From contig JBLHLC010000004.1 of NCBI GenBank assembly GCA_047619685.1, positions 62,001 through 126,000 on the forward strand: a stretch of DNA of 64,000 nt. The letters are read 5' to 3'. Position 1 is the first letter of the stretch. Each line of letters begins with the position of its first letter. The stretch is from JABDJZ01 sp047619685 (GTDB lineage Bacteria; Bacteroidota; Rhodothermia; Rhodothermales; UBA10348). Position numbers and translations under genes: made by a program. Below, piece by piece: positions 28,229 to 37,806 of the stretch. The notes under the pieces are model-generated. The model ran no database searches and was not told the origin of the DNA. It worked only from the letters and a program-made list of their open reading frames with translations.

Positions 28229-30295
28229 ATGCGCACGCTCTTACTTCTCGTCGGAACCGTCCTCGCCGCCTCTTCCGCAGCCGCCCAGGACCCGGTTCGT
28301 CCGGTGAACGGGCCGGGGGTCCGGCTCGTGCCTGGCATGGTCATTACAGAGTCCACGCATGTTGTCCCGGGCCGGTATCGGCTGCCCGGTGATTCCGTCG
28401 GAGTGATCCGTGTTTCGGGAGACAACATCACGGTAGACTTCAGCGGCGCCATACTCGTCGGCACCGAAAACCCGGATCGGCCTGACACCTTCCACGGCGT
28501 GGGAATCCGGGTGGAAGGCACCGGTGTCACCATCACGGGCGCGTCCGTGCACGGATACAAGACGGCGCTTCTCGCGCGCGACACGCCCGGTCTTGTGGTC
28601 AAGGACTCCAATTTCAGCTACAACTGGCGCCAGCGGCTCAAGTCAACCATCGAACGTGAGCACAACGACGACTGGATGAGCTATCACACCAACGAGAACG
28701 ACGAATGGCTCCGGTTCGGGGCCGCCGTCTACCTTCGAAATTGTCAGGGTTGCCGGGTGGAGGGGGTGACGGTGACCGGGGGACAGAACGGAATCCTGCT
28801 CTCGCAGGTAAACGAAAGCGTCATCCAGGGCAACACCATCACGTTCAACTCCTCCCTGGGCGTCGGGCTGTACCGGAGTTCTCGGAACCGCGTGATACAC
28901 AACACGCTGGACTTCAACGTCCGGGGATACAGCCACGGGGTTTACAACCGCGGACAGGACTCGGCGGCCATTCTCGTATATGAACAGTCCAACGACAACG
29001 AGTTCTCCTACAACTCGGCTACTCATTCGGGCGACGGCTTCTTCCTCTGGGCGGGGCAATCCACCATGGACACGGGCCAGGGCGGGTGCAACGGCAACCT
29101 GATCTACCGGAACGACTTCTCGTTTGCGCCCACCAACGGCATCGAGATCACCTTCAGCAGCAACATCGTGCGGGAGAACTACATCGAAGGCTGCTGGCAC
29201 GGCATCTGGGGTGGGTACTCCTTCGACACCGAGATAGAAGGAAACATGTTCGTTGACAACGAAGAGCACATCGCCATTGAACACGGCCAGGACATCCGCG
29301 TGGAGCGCAATGTGTTTGTGGGCGGGGACATCGGCCTGAAGCTCTGGGAGCGGGACAGTCAACCGGCAGACTGGGGGTACTCGGAGGCAAGAGATGTCCG
29401 TAGCCGCGACTACGATCTGGCGGATAACGCCTTCCTGGGGGTCGGCGTTGCGATTGACGCCCAGCGCACGGAAGGCCTGAGGTCGGACCAGGCGGAGCAG
29501 CAAGAAGCGCCCTGGACACGGGGCGGAGTCGACAGGCACCACCCCATGGACCGTTCCTACATCCTGGTTGACGAATGGGGACCGCACGATTTCCGCTCGC
29601 CGGCCTTGTGGCCGCGGTCTCCGCGCAAGAACCGCGCGCAGTGGTTCGAGGTGGTGGGACCCCACGGCGAATGGACGATTACTTCGGTCAGTGGGATCGA
29701 CAGTGTCTCGGCGTGGTCGGGAGCCGTGGGCGACTCCATCATGGTCTGGCGCTCGGATTCCGGGACCGTGGACATGTCCATCCAGGCGCGTTTTATGGGC
29801 GGCCCGGTGACCGATCGGTTTGGGCGAAAAACGCCGGCCGGTGAGCCGTTTGAATTTAATTACGCCTACTTCTTCGTGCCGATTGACTGGACCGTGGACT
29901 TCTTCGAGTGGGACGCTGCCACGAGTGATCCCCGCGAGAAACCGGAGGCATTCGGCGCCATCCTGGACGGACCTCCAGTCCACAGCCTCCGCACGGAAGA
30001 CCTGGGGTTTGGGTGGTCCCGCTCGCCGGCCGGCGGGGTGACGGCAGACTACTTCGCGACGCGCTCCGAAGGCCGTGTGGACGTACCGCCGGGCGCCTAC
30101 ATCCTGGACCTGACTTCAGACGATGGTGTTCGCGTCTGGCTTGACGACGTCCTGGTTCACGATGACTGGACGTATCACGCGCCCAAGCAGGAAGCCATCG
30201 CACTGACCCTGGACGGCGTCCACACCATCCGCATCCAGCACTTTGAAATCAACGGTTATGCGACACTGGTCGCGAGCCTGAGCCGGGTCGAATAA
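28229..30295 (+). CDS. secreted right-handed beta-helix protein with PA14-like C-terminus
   Basis: About 688 residues from ATG 28229, which opens the signal peptide MRTLLLLVGTVLAASSAAAQ; an upstream in-frame ATG at 28205 would bury it. Residues about 70-400 consist of parallel beta-helix coils of the NosD/pectate-lyase type: VEGVTVTGGQNGILLSQVNES, IQGNTITFNSSLGVGLYRSS, NRVIHNTLDFN, NLIYRNDFSFAPTNGIEITF, VRENYIEGCWHGIWGG. The final 110 residues look like a PA14 carbohydrate-binding module (AYILDLTSDDGVRVWLDDVLV, HTIRIQHFEINGYATL). Polysaccharide binding or lysis is likely. There is no T9SS sorting domain. It converges on the copper oxidase gene with 10 bases between stops. Confidence 0.8.
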   Translation: MRTLLLLVGTVLAASSAAAQDPVRPVNGPGVRLVPGMVITESTHVVPGRYRLPGDSVGVIRVSGDNITVDFSGAILVGTENPDRPDTFHGVGIRVEGTGVTITGASVHGYKTALLARDTPGLVVKDSNFSYNWRQRLKSTIEREHNDDWMSYHTNENDEWLRFGAAVYLRNCQGCRVEGVTVTGGQNGILLSQVNESVIQGNTITFNSSLGVGLYRSSRNRVIHNTLDFNVRGYSHGVYNRGQDSAAILVYEQSNDNEFSYNSATHSGDGFFLWAGQSTMDTGQGGCNGNLIYRNDFSFAPTNGIEITFSSNIVRENYIEGCWHGIWGGYSFDTEIEGNMFVDNEEHIAIEHGQDIRVERNVFVGGDIGLKLWERDSQPADWGYSEARDVRSRDYDLADNAFLGVGVAIDAQRTEGLRSDQAEQQEAPWTRGGVDRHHPMDRSYILVDEWGPHDFRSPALWPRSPRKNRAQWFEVVGPHGEWTITSVSGIDSVSAWSGAVGDSIMVWRSDSGTVDMSIQARFMGGPVTDRFGRKTPAGEPFEFNYAYFFVPIDWTVDFFEWDAATSDPREKPEAFGAILDGPPVHSLRTEDLGFGWSRSPAGGVTADYFATRSEGRVDVPPGAYILDLTSDDGVRVWLDDVLVHDDWTYHAPKQEAIALTLDGVHTIRIQHFEINGYATLVASLSRVE

Positions 30296-30305
30296 GCCCG
30301 GGAGA

Positions 30306-32039
30306 TCATTCCTGCCCGGCCAGAACAACAACGCTCGAGGCGACGCGTGCTCCGGAAACTACCCGGATGGCATACGCGCCCCTCGGTGCGTTTCGTGGGG
30401 CCCAGACCACTTCGTAGGTCCCGGCTGCACGCTCGCCCTCAAACAAACGCTGGACGTGTCGTCCCAACATGTCGTAGACGTCGATCGAGACAGACCCTCT
30501 TTCTGGAACGGAGTAGGCCACGGTAGCTCTGCCCTGGAATGGATTCGGGTAGGCCTGGGTGGCCAAAATGTCCGCTGGCAGTTCAGGCGGTGCCTGGGTC
30601 GAAGTCGCCATGGGGTCGATCACCAGAAACTGGCCCATCATCCCACCGTCTTCGTGGCCCAACAGATGACAGTGGTACATGTACGGCACCACGGGGTCTG
30701 CGAAGTCCTCGAACACGGTGAGGAAACGCACGGTCTGATCTGGTTCCACCAGCACAACGTCCTTCAGCCCCTGCTCGTTGGCGGCCGGCGGCACACCGTC
30801 CCGATCCAGAATGAAGAACTGGATGTCGTGGATGTGGAAAGGGTGCGCGACCGGGGTGTCATTGGTAATCTCCCAGATCTCGGTGTCCCCCAGGTTCACC
30901 GATTCATTGATGACCTCCAGGTTCATCGTGAGGCCGTTGATAGAGAACGGGGTGCCGGGGCCACCGCCCCCGAGAAGTATGGGACGGGTCCTGTCCGCAT
31001 CGGCCTCGTTCAACCGGGTGAGCGTGACCAGGGTCGTGGGGACCGTCAGAATCGCGGCCGCCCCTGTCGTCCCCACCCGGATTTCCATGAGGTCGAAGTC
31101 TGTCCCGTCCAGCGTAGACCCACCCGGACCGCCGGGGCCTGCACCGCCGGGCTCGCCGTTTGTCAACTCGGACGAATAGCTCATCAGATCGAGCGTCGAG
31201 CCGCCATCGCTGGACAGGTCGAAGAGGAGCTCGGCCCGCTCGCCCGGCGCCAGGCGCACCCGGTTGAGTTGCACGGGCGCCTCAAAGAGTCCGCCATCTG
31301 ATCCTATCTGGTAGAACGTGCGGTTGTCACCAAAACCCAGGTTGTAAACGCGGGACCCAGAGCCGTTCAGGGCACGGAAGCGGACAACCTGCGCGCCCAC
31401 CTCCAGGTAGGGCTCGATTGTGCCATTCAGGACAATCGTGTCGCCGCCCGCTCCCGGCCCTCCTTGATCAAAATTGAGTTGGGTACCGTTGAAATCGCGG
31501 TCCTGGATGATCAGCGGGATGTCGTCAACGCCGTAGGTCCGCGGAAGCGTGAGGGCCGCCTCTTCCTCATCGCGGACAATGATCATTCCTGCCAGGCCAC
31601 GATACACCTGTTCGTTGGTGTGTTCGTGCAGGTGGGGGTGGTACCAGAACGTAGTCGCGTGGTCCAGTACCGTAAAATCGGGAGACCAGGTCGCGTTGGC
31701 GGCTATGGTCGTATGCGGCCCGCCGTCGTCCATGGGCGCAACGTGCATCCCATGCCAGTGAACCGTGGTGGTCTCGCCCAAGAGATTCAGCACGTTCATC
31801 TGAATGTCTTCACCCGCGTTGAGGATCAGTGTCGGTCCCAGGTAGGTGCCGTTGAACGCGTACGTGTCTGTCTGAGAGCCATCGAAGAACTCGTGGCTGG
31901 TCCGGTGCATCTCGAGATTGTAGGTCGGACCCTCGAGAGTAGGCGGAATCAGAAGAGAATTGGTCTGAGCAATCGCCGGGCTGACCAGCAGGGCGGCCAG
32001 CAGGGCGGCCAGCACGACGCAGGGGAGAATGCGATGCAT
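30306..32039 (-). CDS. multicopper oxidase with T9SS sorting domain
   Basis: About 577 residues from ATG 32039, where a signal peptide begins (MHRILPCVVLAALLAALLVS ... AIAQ); the frame is open upstream but without a leader. Three cupredoxin domains carry all copper motifs: HWHGMH, FWYHPHLHEHT, HPFHIHDIQFF and MYHCHLLGHEDGGMM, the last giving a Met-ligated type 1 site. This is the CotA/CueO/bilirubin-oxidase-like layout. The C-terminus is a type A sorting domain (AYPNPFQGRATVAYSV, VYDMLGRHV, GAYAIRVV), so the enzyme is predicted to be exported by T9SS. Substrate unknown (metal, phenol or lignin-like). Confidence 0.92.
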   Translation of the reverse strand: MHRILPCVVLAALLAALLVSPAIAQTNSLLIPPTLEGPTYNLEMHRTSHEFFDGSQTDTYAFNGTYLGPTLILNAGEDIQMNVLNLLGETTTVHWHGMHVAPMDDGGPHTTIAANATWSPDFTVLDHATTFWYHPHLHEHTNEQVYRGLAGMIIVRDEEEAALTLPRTYGVDDIPLIIQDRDFNGTQLNFDQGGPGAGGDTIVLNGTIEPYLEVGAQVVRFRALNGSGSRVYNLGFGDNRTFYQIGSDGGLFEAPVQLNRVRLAPGERAELLFDLSSDGGSTLDLMSYSSELTNGEPGGAGPGGPGGSTLDGTDFDLMEIRVGTTGAAAILTVPTTLVTLTRLNEADADRTRPILLGGGGPGTPFSINGLTMNLEVINESVNLGDTEIWEITNDTPVAHPFHIHDIQFFILDRDGVPPAANEQGLKDVVLVEPDQTVRFLTVFEDFADPVVPYMYHCHLLGHEDGGMMGQFLVIDPMATSTQAPPELPADILATQAYPNPFQGRATVAYSVPERGSVSIDVYDMLGRHVQRLFEGERAAGTYEVVWAPRNAPRGAYAIRVVSGARVASSVVVLAGQE

Positions 32040-32131
32040 GGGGAAACGCTTGTTTTGGGGTTGCCCAAGGTACACGGCAGCCCGGCACACGCCCCCAACA
32101 CAGTCACGAGGAAAAAGCGGATCCCCCGCTC

Positions 32132-33421
32132 CTAGCCACAACCCAGATCTCTCCGCGCTGCGGAATCGTTGGCTGGGAAGCAGTTGCCGGAAGGCAGGCT
32201 CCCTGGAACGTAGCGGTTGAGGTCCCGGTCTCGAAGCGCCCCCCCGATAAACGCCGTTAGGTCCATGACCTGCTGTTCCGAAAGCTGGAGGGGCACAAAG
32301 CGTGACTCCAACCTTCCTGGTGGCAAAACCACCGCAGGTTCTCCCTGGTTGTGGCACCGGACCACGGCTTCCACAGAAGTGAACGTCCCACCGTGACCCA
32401 GGAAGGGCGAATCCGCCAGATTGTACAACTGGGGTACCTTGAATTTGCGATCCTGCTCGGTGTCCTCGACAAACGCTCCCCTACCCCTGAACACCGGTGT
32501 CCCGAGGACCCCGGGGCCTTCGAGGTCCGGCATGCCCAGGGCATAAAACCCGGGTCCGCTCAGCGCCGGCCCCGTGTGACATGTTTCGCAGCCAACGTCA
32601 GGATTAAAAAAGACCAGTGCCCCCCTCTTTTCAGGTTGGGTCATGGCCGCCTCCTCTCCGCGCAACCAGCGCTGAAACGGAGATTGACTGGCGAAAAGGG
32701 TCCGCTCATACGCCGCAATCGCGAGCCCGACCAGGTCCAGGGACACAGCCTCGCCCGGAAACGCTGCCTCCCACAGGCTTACATAGCTCGGATTGGTTTC
32801 GAGAATGGACCCCTCGAAACGGCTCATTCGGTGGGTCGACAGCGCAACGATGGCCTGCGACTCCAGACCGTCGAATCCTTTCTGGTTTGCCGCCATCGGA
32901 GTCCCTGGCAACCAATGCGATTCGGTGCCCTGATTCTGCCCGAGGGCCCCGAGACTTCCGTCCCACATCCAGAAGACCTGGGTATCCAGAGGAAGGTGGT
33001 CCTTGCCGTGTTCGGGGGCCGTGGGCTGGACTTTTTCGGGCATTCGCGCCTCGCTGTCCACGCGAAGGGATCGTTCCCTTCGACCACTCTTCTGTGCCCG
33101 ATTCGGTCACCCCCGCGACCCGCCACTGGTACCGGATTCCGATCTCAAGCCCCCGGATGACATGCTCCGGGATCGAGACGATCACGTCTTCGACGATCTC
33201 CTCGGAATCTCCGGGGTGGTAGCTCCTCCTTCAGACGCCCACAGCTGAAACCGGTAACTGGAGAGGCCTTCCACCGCGGACCACGAAAAGGCCACCGCGT
33301 TTGGAACTGCCACACCGTCGACGGGGCTCTCCAACTCGGGAACCATGGACTCTGAGGTTCCAGGGGCCACGGAGTCGCAGCCCGTGACCATAAATAACGT
33401 CAGAACGAGGACTAGTCGCAT
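32132..33421 (-). pseudogene. MauG/cytochrome c peroxidase-type gene, frameshifted and lacking the first heme motif
   Basis: Three minus-strand frames join into one protein. 33421 to about 33190 encodes a lipoprotein leader (MRLVLVLTLFMVTGCDS) and the first part of an Fn3-like domain (FSWSAVEGLSSYRFQLW). A shift near 33190 is needed to reach PEHVIRGLEIGIRYQWRV, and another near 33068 to reach VDSEARMPEKVQPT. From about 33061 the frame is open to 32132 and encodes a di-heme peroxidase C-terminal half: FWMWDGSLGALGQNQG, the heme site VGCETCHTGPALSGPG, FKVPQLYNLADSPFLGHGGTF and a C-terminal PSGNCFPANDSAARRDLGC. The first CxxCH is absent. Sequencing error could explain the shifts but not the missing heme segment. 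Confidence 0.7.
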
Positions 33422-33443
33422 GACCACGCCTGATAGATGGAGT

Positions 33444-34013
33444 CTACTTGCTGTTGAACCTGTTCATTGCAAGGTTTATGTCGTCCGACACAAACGTGAG
33501 CGCAGCGTTCATGGACTGCTTGATTACATCAGCAAGAACGACCTGCTCTTCCGCGTCGAACGGGGAGAGCACAAAGTCTGACTGGCTCCCTTCCGTGAAC
33601 TCCTTCCCCACTCCGATGCGAAGGCGGGCGAAGCCATTGGTATCGAGCCAATCGATGATATCCTGGATTCCGTTGTGGCCACCGGCGCCGCCTTTGGGGC
33701 GTATACGGATCTTGCCAAGGGGCAGGTGGATGTCGTCTACGATCACCAGAATCTCGGACGGATCGAGCTTGTAGCGACGCAGAAAAAGCTCCAGGGCCGT
33801 TCCGCTTCGGTTCATGAACGTCTGGGGCATGGCCAGACCAATCTCGCGCCCGCGCCACTTGCCCCAACCGAACACCATCTCGTCGCGCTTGCGGGAGACC
33901 TCGGTCCGCGCCCGTTCAGCAAGCGCGTCAATCACCATAAACCCGACGTTGTGCCGGGTCGACGCGTATTCGGAACCCGGATTGCCCAGGCCAACGAGTA
34001 GTCGCTTTTCCAC
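33444..34013 (-). CDS. pth: peptidyl-tRNA hydrolase
   Basis: Releases tRNA from stalled peptidyl-tRNA. From the GTG at 34013 the protein has 189 residues and starts as usual with K-R-L-LVGLGNPG. The catalytic His is in STRHNVGFMV, the substrate-binding stretches in PQTFMNRSGTALE and VIVDDIHLPLGKIRIRPKGG. The reading frame is open to a TTG at 34052, but that start lies inside the rplY terminator hairpin, which argues for the GTG. Third gene of the prs-rplY-pth block, an order common in bacteria. Confidence 0.92.
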   Translation of the reverse strand: MEKRLLVGLGNPGSEYASTRHNVGFMVIDALAERARTEVSRKRDEMVFGWGKWRGREIGLAMPQTFMNRSGTALELFLRRYKLDPSEILVIVDDIHLPLGKIRIRPKGGAGGHNGIQDIIDWLDTNGFARLRIGVGKEFTEGSQSDFVLSPFDAEEQVVLADVIKQSMNAALTFVSDDINLAMNRFNSK

Positions 34014-34030
34014 GTCAGAAAACAGCAAGT

Positions 34031-34064
34031 CCGGGCGTCCAGTTGAATCCAACTGGACGCCCGG
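34031..34064 (-). terminator. perfect 14-bp hairpin after rplY
   Basis: CCGGGCGTCCAGTT (34031-34044) and AACTGGACGCCCGG (34051-34064) form a perfect stem around a 6-base loop. It begins seven bases beyond the rplY stop; on the minus strand a T-rich stretch (CTTGCTGTTTTCT) follows. It may terminate part of the transcripts while pth is read through. Confidence 0.75.
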
Positions 34065-34070
34065 AGTGCC

Positions 34071-34700
34071 TTATTCGGTCTCTTCTTCTTCTTCCGGATC
34101 GGCCGCGGCGCCGACGGTATCGACCCCGAGCTCGTCTTCCTCTTCCACTTCCTCAAGACGCGCTGCCTGGATGGCGAACAACGTCGAGTCCATGGGAAGA
34201 GCAAAGGCGAAGCGGTCGTCGGCGAGATCGCTCAACTGGATGGACCCGCCTACGTCAATGTCCGTGATGTCCAGCACAAAGTGATCTGGAATGTCCTTGG
34301 GCAGGCACGTGATTTCCAATTCGTGGTGGTAAACCTGCGGCGTGCCACCTTCCCGCTGGCCGAGGGAGAGCCCCACGGTCTGGACGGGTACGGTGAGCGT
34401 AATCACCTGACCGGCTGTCAACACCTGGAAGTCAGCGTGCATGGGACGATCACTCACGGGGTGAAAGTCCAGTGACTTCAGGATACAGTCGTAGCTTTCG
34501 CCGCCGTCAACTGTGATCTCGACACGATGAAACTCGTCCGTGTAGATGAGCGGACGCATGTCCAACTCGACCAACTGGAGCGTCACTGGCTCCTGGCTGT
34601 TGCCGTACAAAACACAGGGGACTTCGAGAGCCCTGCGCGCCGCGCGGGAGGGGCCTTTACCCGGAGTTCGGGATTTTGCGGCCAGTTTAATTACTTCCAT
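34071..34700 (-). CDS. rplY: 50S ribosomal protein L25 (CTC family, long form)
   Basis: A 209-residue 5S-rRNA-binding protein of the general-stress CTC type. The N-terminal L25 domain (about 1-95) shows PGKGPSRAARRALEVPCVLYG, and YTDEFHRVEITVDGG; the C-terminal beta domain (about 96-185) shows VPVQTVGLSLGQREGG. The tail is acidic (runs of Glu), as often in this family. It lies 36 bases after prs and before pth. Confidence 0.93.
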   Translation of the reverse strand: MEVIKLAAKSRTPGKGPSRAARRALEVPCVLYGNSQEPVTLQLVELDMRPLIYTDEFHRVEITVDGGESYDCILKSLDFHPVSDRPMHADFQVLTAGQVITLTVPVQTVGLSLGQREGGTPQVYHHELEITCLPKDIPDHFVLDITDIDVGGSIQLSDLADDRFAFALPMDSTLFAIQAARLEEVEEEDELGVDTVGAAADPEEEEETE

Positions 34701-34736
34701 TAGAGTCGGTAGGCTGTCAACGAGTTGTGAGCCTGC

Positions 34737-35669
34737 TTACGGGATAAAGAGCGTGGAGACAGACTCGTCAGTTTCGATACGTCGGATGGCATCTGCGAAA
34801 TGATCCGCGGTACTGACCACGGTCACCTTCGAGGAGAGCCGCCGCAGAGGAATCGTATCAGTAACGATTACCTCCGTCAGCGCAGACGCCTCGATCCGCT
34901 CGTACGCAGCCCCCGAAAGAAGGGCATGTGTACACGCTGCGCGGACTTCGAGGGCGCCCGCTGCTCTCAACGCATTGGCTGCGCTGGTCAACGTCCCCGC
35001 CGTATCAATCATGTCGTCAATGAGCAGGACATTTTTGCCCTCTACATCACCGATGATGTGCATCACCTCGGCAACATTCTGCTCCGGCCTTCGCTTGTCG
35101 ATAAGCGCCAAGTCGGCACTCATACGCTTCGCGTGAGCTCTCGCCATCTTGATGCCGCCCGCATCCGGGGCGACCACAACCAGGTTGGAGAGATCCAGCT
35201 TTTGCAGATAGCTGATGAACACGGCTGATCCATACAGATGATCCACCGGGACATCGAAGAATCCCTGAATCTGCGATGCATGCAGATCCATGGTCAGGAC
35301 TCGGTCAACCCCTGCCGTGGTCAGCAGGTTGGCCATCAACTTGGCCGCGATCGAGACGCGAGGTTGGTCTTTCCTCTCCTGACGGGCATACCCAAAATAC
35401 GGAATTACAGCCGTTATTCGATTTGCCGAAGCCCTTTTTGCAGCATCTATCAGGAGCAACAGCTCCATGATATTGTCTGAATTAGGCTGTGTGGACTGGA
35501 TCAGAAAGACGTTGCCACCACGAATGGACTCCTCGTAGTGAACGTAAATCTCGCCGTCAGAGAAGTTTTTGATTTCCAGCTGCCCAAGACCCTGCCCGTA
35601 CGATTTTGCAATCGCGGAGGCCAACTGTGGGTTGGACCTGCCTGCAAATAACCTAACGGGGCTTTTCAT
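34737..35669 (-). CDS. prs: ribose-phosphate pyrophosphokinase
   Basis: Makes PRPP from ribose 5-phosphate and ATP, 310 residues, normal length. Visible motifs: RLFAGRSNPQLASAIA and IKNFSDGEIYVHYEES at the N-terminus, FGYARQERKDQPR (ATP loop), TMDLHASQIQGFFDVPVDHL, and the PRPP-binding loop VLLIDDMIDTAGTL. First gene of prs-rplY-pth. The tRNA-Gln gene lies immediately upstream on the same strand and may share the transcript. Confidence 0.96.
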   Translation of the reverse strand: MKSPVRLFAGRSNPQLASAIAKSYGQGLGQLEIKNFSDGEIYVHYEESIRGGNVFLIQSTQPNSDNIMELLLLIDAAKRASANRITAVIPYFGYARQERKDQPRVSIAAKLMANLLTTAGVDRVLTMDLHASQIQGFFDVPVDHLYGSAVFISYLQKLDLSNLVVVAPDAGGIKMARAHAKRMSADLALIDKRRPEQNVAEVMHIIGDVEGKNVLLIDDMIDTAGTLTSAANALRAAGALEVRAACTHALLSGAAYERIEASALTEVIVTDTIPLRRLSSKVTVVSTADHFADAIRRIETDESVSTLFIP

Positions 35670-35694
35670 GGGAGTGAAGTAGCTGGAGCGGGTG

Positions 35695-35765
35695 TTGCCC
35701 GAGGAGGATTTGAACCTCCACCGACGGCTTCAAAGGCCGCTGTCCTGCCATTAGACGATCGGGCA
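35695..35765 (-). tRNA. tRNA-Gln (anticodon TTG)
   Basis: The 71-nt minus-strand sequence folds into a full cloverleaf: acceptor TGCCCGA / TCGGGCA (7 bp), D arm GTCTAATGGCAGGAC, anticodon arm GCGGC-CTTTGAA-GCCGT with anticodon TTG, T arm GGAGGTTCAAATCCTCC. Discriminator A. CCA is not encoded. Confidence 0.95.
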
Positions 35766-35860
35766 TGGTAAAGACCAGTTAATTTAAGCCGTCCGGATGA
35801 GGATCGGCAATTTAGATTGGCCAGCTTGCCCCTCTTCACGCCGCATTCAGACGGACAGGC

Positions 35861-36994
35861 CTATCTACCGAAACGTCTGAGTACTTTTTGGACTGCCTCA
35901 AGGTCTATGGCCTCGATGGTGCCTCGATGCCCGGTCACTGTCGTCGCCTGGAATAGCGCGTTGTAGATGGCCTCTTCCGCCGCCTCGACGGTGGCCTGAA
36001 AAAGAGGAGACATCCGATCATTCGGGAGCTGTTCGATGAAGCCCGCCACGGATCGTCGTGCCGGCGTCCGGCGCACTGACTCCGCCGTCGAGAACGCCAC
36101 CGCGTAGTCCCCACTCCCGTTTGTGGCCGGTGACCCTGTACGGGCGATGGCCATGAGGGCACGTCCGGCCAATCGCTCCAGATTTCGGTCCGACAGCGGG
36201 GCATCGGTGGCCACCACCAGGATGATGGAGCCGTCCGCATCGCCGGAGTCCACCACATCCTTCAGGTAGTACCTGCCCAGTTCCTTTCCCATTGGCACGC
36301 CGGCCACGTCCAGAATGCCACCATAGTTGGTTTGGACGAGTACGCCTACGGTGAACGCGCCGAGGCGCTCGGGCAAGACCCGAGAACTCGTCCCGATCCC
36401 GCCTTTCCAGCCAAAGCTGATCGTCCCTGTCCCGGCTCCCACCGACCCCTCCTCCACGGGTCCTGAGGCCGCCGCATCGATGGCCTTCTCGACCATCGCA
36501 GGCGTGACCGCGCGAGTACGTATGTCGTTCAGAAACCCGTCGTTGGTTTCGCCCACGACCGCGTTGACGCTTCGTGCGTCTTCGTTCCCGGGTTGGCGCA
36601 GCGTCCAACCCACGACTCCGGACGCCCCCTCGGGGACCGAGAGCGTGTTGGTCAACACAATGGGCGTCTCGATTTCGCCCAGTTCAACAATCTGGGTGCT
36701 CCCGGCGAACTTGCCAAATGCGTTGGCTGCCAAAAACCCTGCCGGCACCTTGTCCTGGTACACGTTCCCCCCATGCGGGCGAATCGCCGTCACGCCGGTC
36801 CTGATGGAGTCTCCCAGCATCAGGGTTACGTGCCCCACCATCACGCCGGCAACGTCTGTGATGGCGTTCCATTCCCCTGTTTGAAAGACGCCAGGGGCCA
36901 CGCCCAGATCACGGGCACGCGCCCGGTCCAATCCAGTCTGGGCCGAGGCATCAGGAAGAAGCAGGAAGAGCGAGACCAGAAGAAAGATTCGCAT
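35861..36994 (-). CDS. P1-family (DmpA/BapA-type) peptidase, secreted
   Basis: A 377-residue protein from ATG 36994, with a signal peptide (MRIFLLVSLFLLLPDASAQ). It matches self-cleaving DmpA-like aminopeptidases: AITDVAGVMVGHVTL, GVTAIRPHGGNVYQDKVPAG, VNAVVGETNDGFLNDI, VGAGTGTISFGWKGGIGTSSR, and ADGSIILVVATDAPLS, whose Gly-Ser bond is the expected autocleavage site creating the N-terminal nucleophile Ser. These enzymes release N-terminal D- or L-residues or beta-amino acids from small peptides. Divergent from the racemase gene, so a joint role in D-amino-acid or peptide turnover is conceivable. Confidence 0.9.
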   Translation of the reverse strand: MRIFLLVSLFLLLPDASAQTGLDRARARDLGVAPGVFQTGEWNAITDVAGVMVGHVTLMLGDSIRTGVTAIRPHGGNVYQDKVPAGFLAANAFGKFAGSTQIVELGEIETPIVLTNTLSVPEGASGVVGWTLRQPGNEDARSVNAVVGETNDGFLNDIRTRAVTPAMVEKAIDAAASGPVEEGSVGAGTGTISFGWKGGIGTSSRVLPERLGAFTVGVLVQTNYGGILDVAGVPMGKELGRYYLKDVVDSGDADGSIILVVATDAPLSDRNLERLAGRALMAIARTGSPATNGSGDYAVAFSTAESVRRTPARRSVAGFIEQLPNDRMSPLFQATVEAAEEAIYNALFQATTVTGHRGTIEAIDLEAVQKVLRRFGR

Positions 36995-37038
36995 AATTGA
37001 CCGCGGACAGGCTAGGTTAATTGTCCTAATATATTCGC

Positions 37039-37806
37039 ATGCAAACGCCAACCATCGGAATCATCGGCGGCATGGGGCCGCAAGCCGGAGTCTATCTGGC
37101 GGACCGCATCGTCGCGAATACCCTCGCTTCGGGTGATGCGGATCACATTCCTTTCCTTCTGGCCTCCCGGCCGGGCAATATTCCAGACCGTTCGGCCTTT
37201 TTGCTGGACGCCAGCGCTCCGAATCCGGCCCACGAAATTCTGGAAACCGCAGACATTCTGGTTCGAGGCGGATGTACGGTACTCGGGATGCCCTGTAACA
37301 CAGCGCACGCTCCCTCCATTCTTTCCGAGGTGCTTTCTGGCCTTGCGACCAGGCACGCCAGCGTCCAGTTCCTGAATCTGATTGAGGAGACGGCCGCGTT
37401 CTGTAATGCAACTTTGCCTGCCGCTTCCCGTATTGGCCTCCTGGCCACGCTAGGAACGTACCGTTCTGGTATATACGAAGCGGCCTTAAACGCTCGCGGT
37501 CTCGAAGCACTTGCACCAGACCCCGAGGTCCAACGCGATCTGGTGCACAGATCGCTTTACGATGACTCCTTCGGAATTAAGACACACAGTAATCCGGTTC
37601 GGGAAGAAGCAGTAGAACTGCTCTCCCTCGCAACAGAACATTTGCGAGAAGCCGGGGCCCAGGCAGTAATTCTCGGGTGTACCGAGTTGCCTCTGGCCGT
37701 CCGAGGACGCACTTTCGCGGGCCTTCCCGTCATTGACTCAACAACCGCACTAGCGCGTGCACTTATCCGCGCAGTAGCACCCGACAGACTGAGATCTCTC
37801 AGCTAA
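37039..37806 (+). CDS. aspartate/glutamate racemase family protein
   Basis: A 255-residue racemase of the Asp/Glu/hydantoin family, using two cysteines without cofactor. The first catalytic Cys is in GMPCNTAHAP and the second in LGCTELPLAV; the N-terminus carries IGIIGGMGPQAGVYLADRI. Aspartate racemase (RacD-like) is more likely than MurI because of the GGMGP opening. The stop is directly followed by the RNase R start (TAA-ATG, no gap), so the two are co-transcribed. Confidence 0.88.
   Translation: MQTPTIGIIGGMGPQAGVYLADRIVANTLASGDADHIPFLLASRPGNIPDRSAFLLDASAPNPAHEILETADILVRGGCTVLGMPCNTAHAPSILSEVLSGLATRHASVQFLNLIEETAAFCNATLPAASRIGLLATLGTYRSGIYEAALNARGLEALAPDPEVQRDLVHRSLYDDSFGIKTHSNPVREEAVELLSLATEHLREAGAQAVILGCTELPLAVRGRTFAGLPVIDSTTALARALIRAVAPDRLRSLS

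Noticed and set aside
32040..32357. N-terminal extension of the multicopper oxidase
   Set aside because: The extension has no domain and would bury the clear signal peptide that begins at 32039.
34014..34052. TTG start for pth
   Set aside because: It lies inside the rplY terminator hairpin, and the GTG at 34013 gives the standard family N-terminus.
35695..35765. Integration site at the tRNA-Gln gene
   Set aside because: No repeat of the tRNA 3' end and no active integrase gene is found nearby; the flanking genes are housekeeping.
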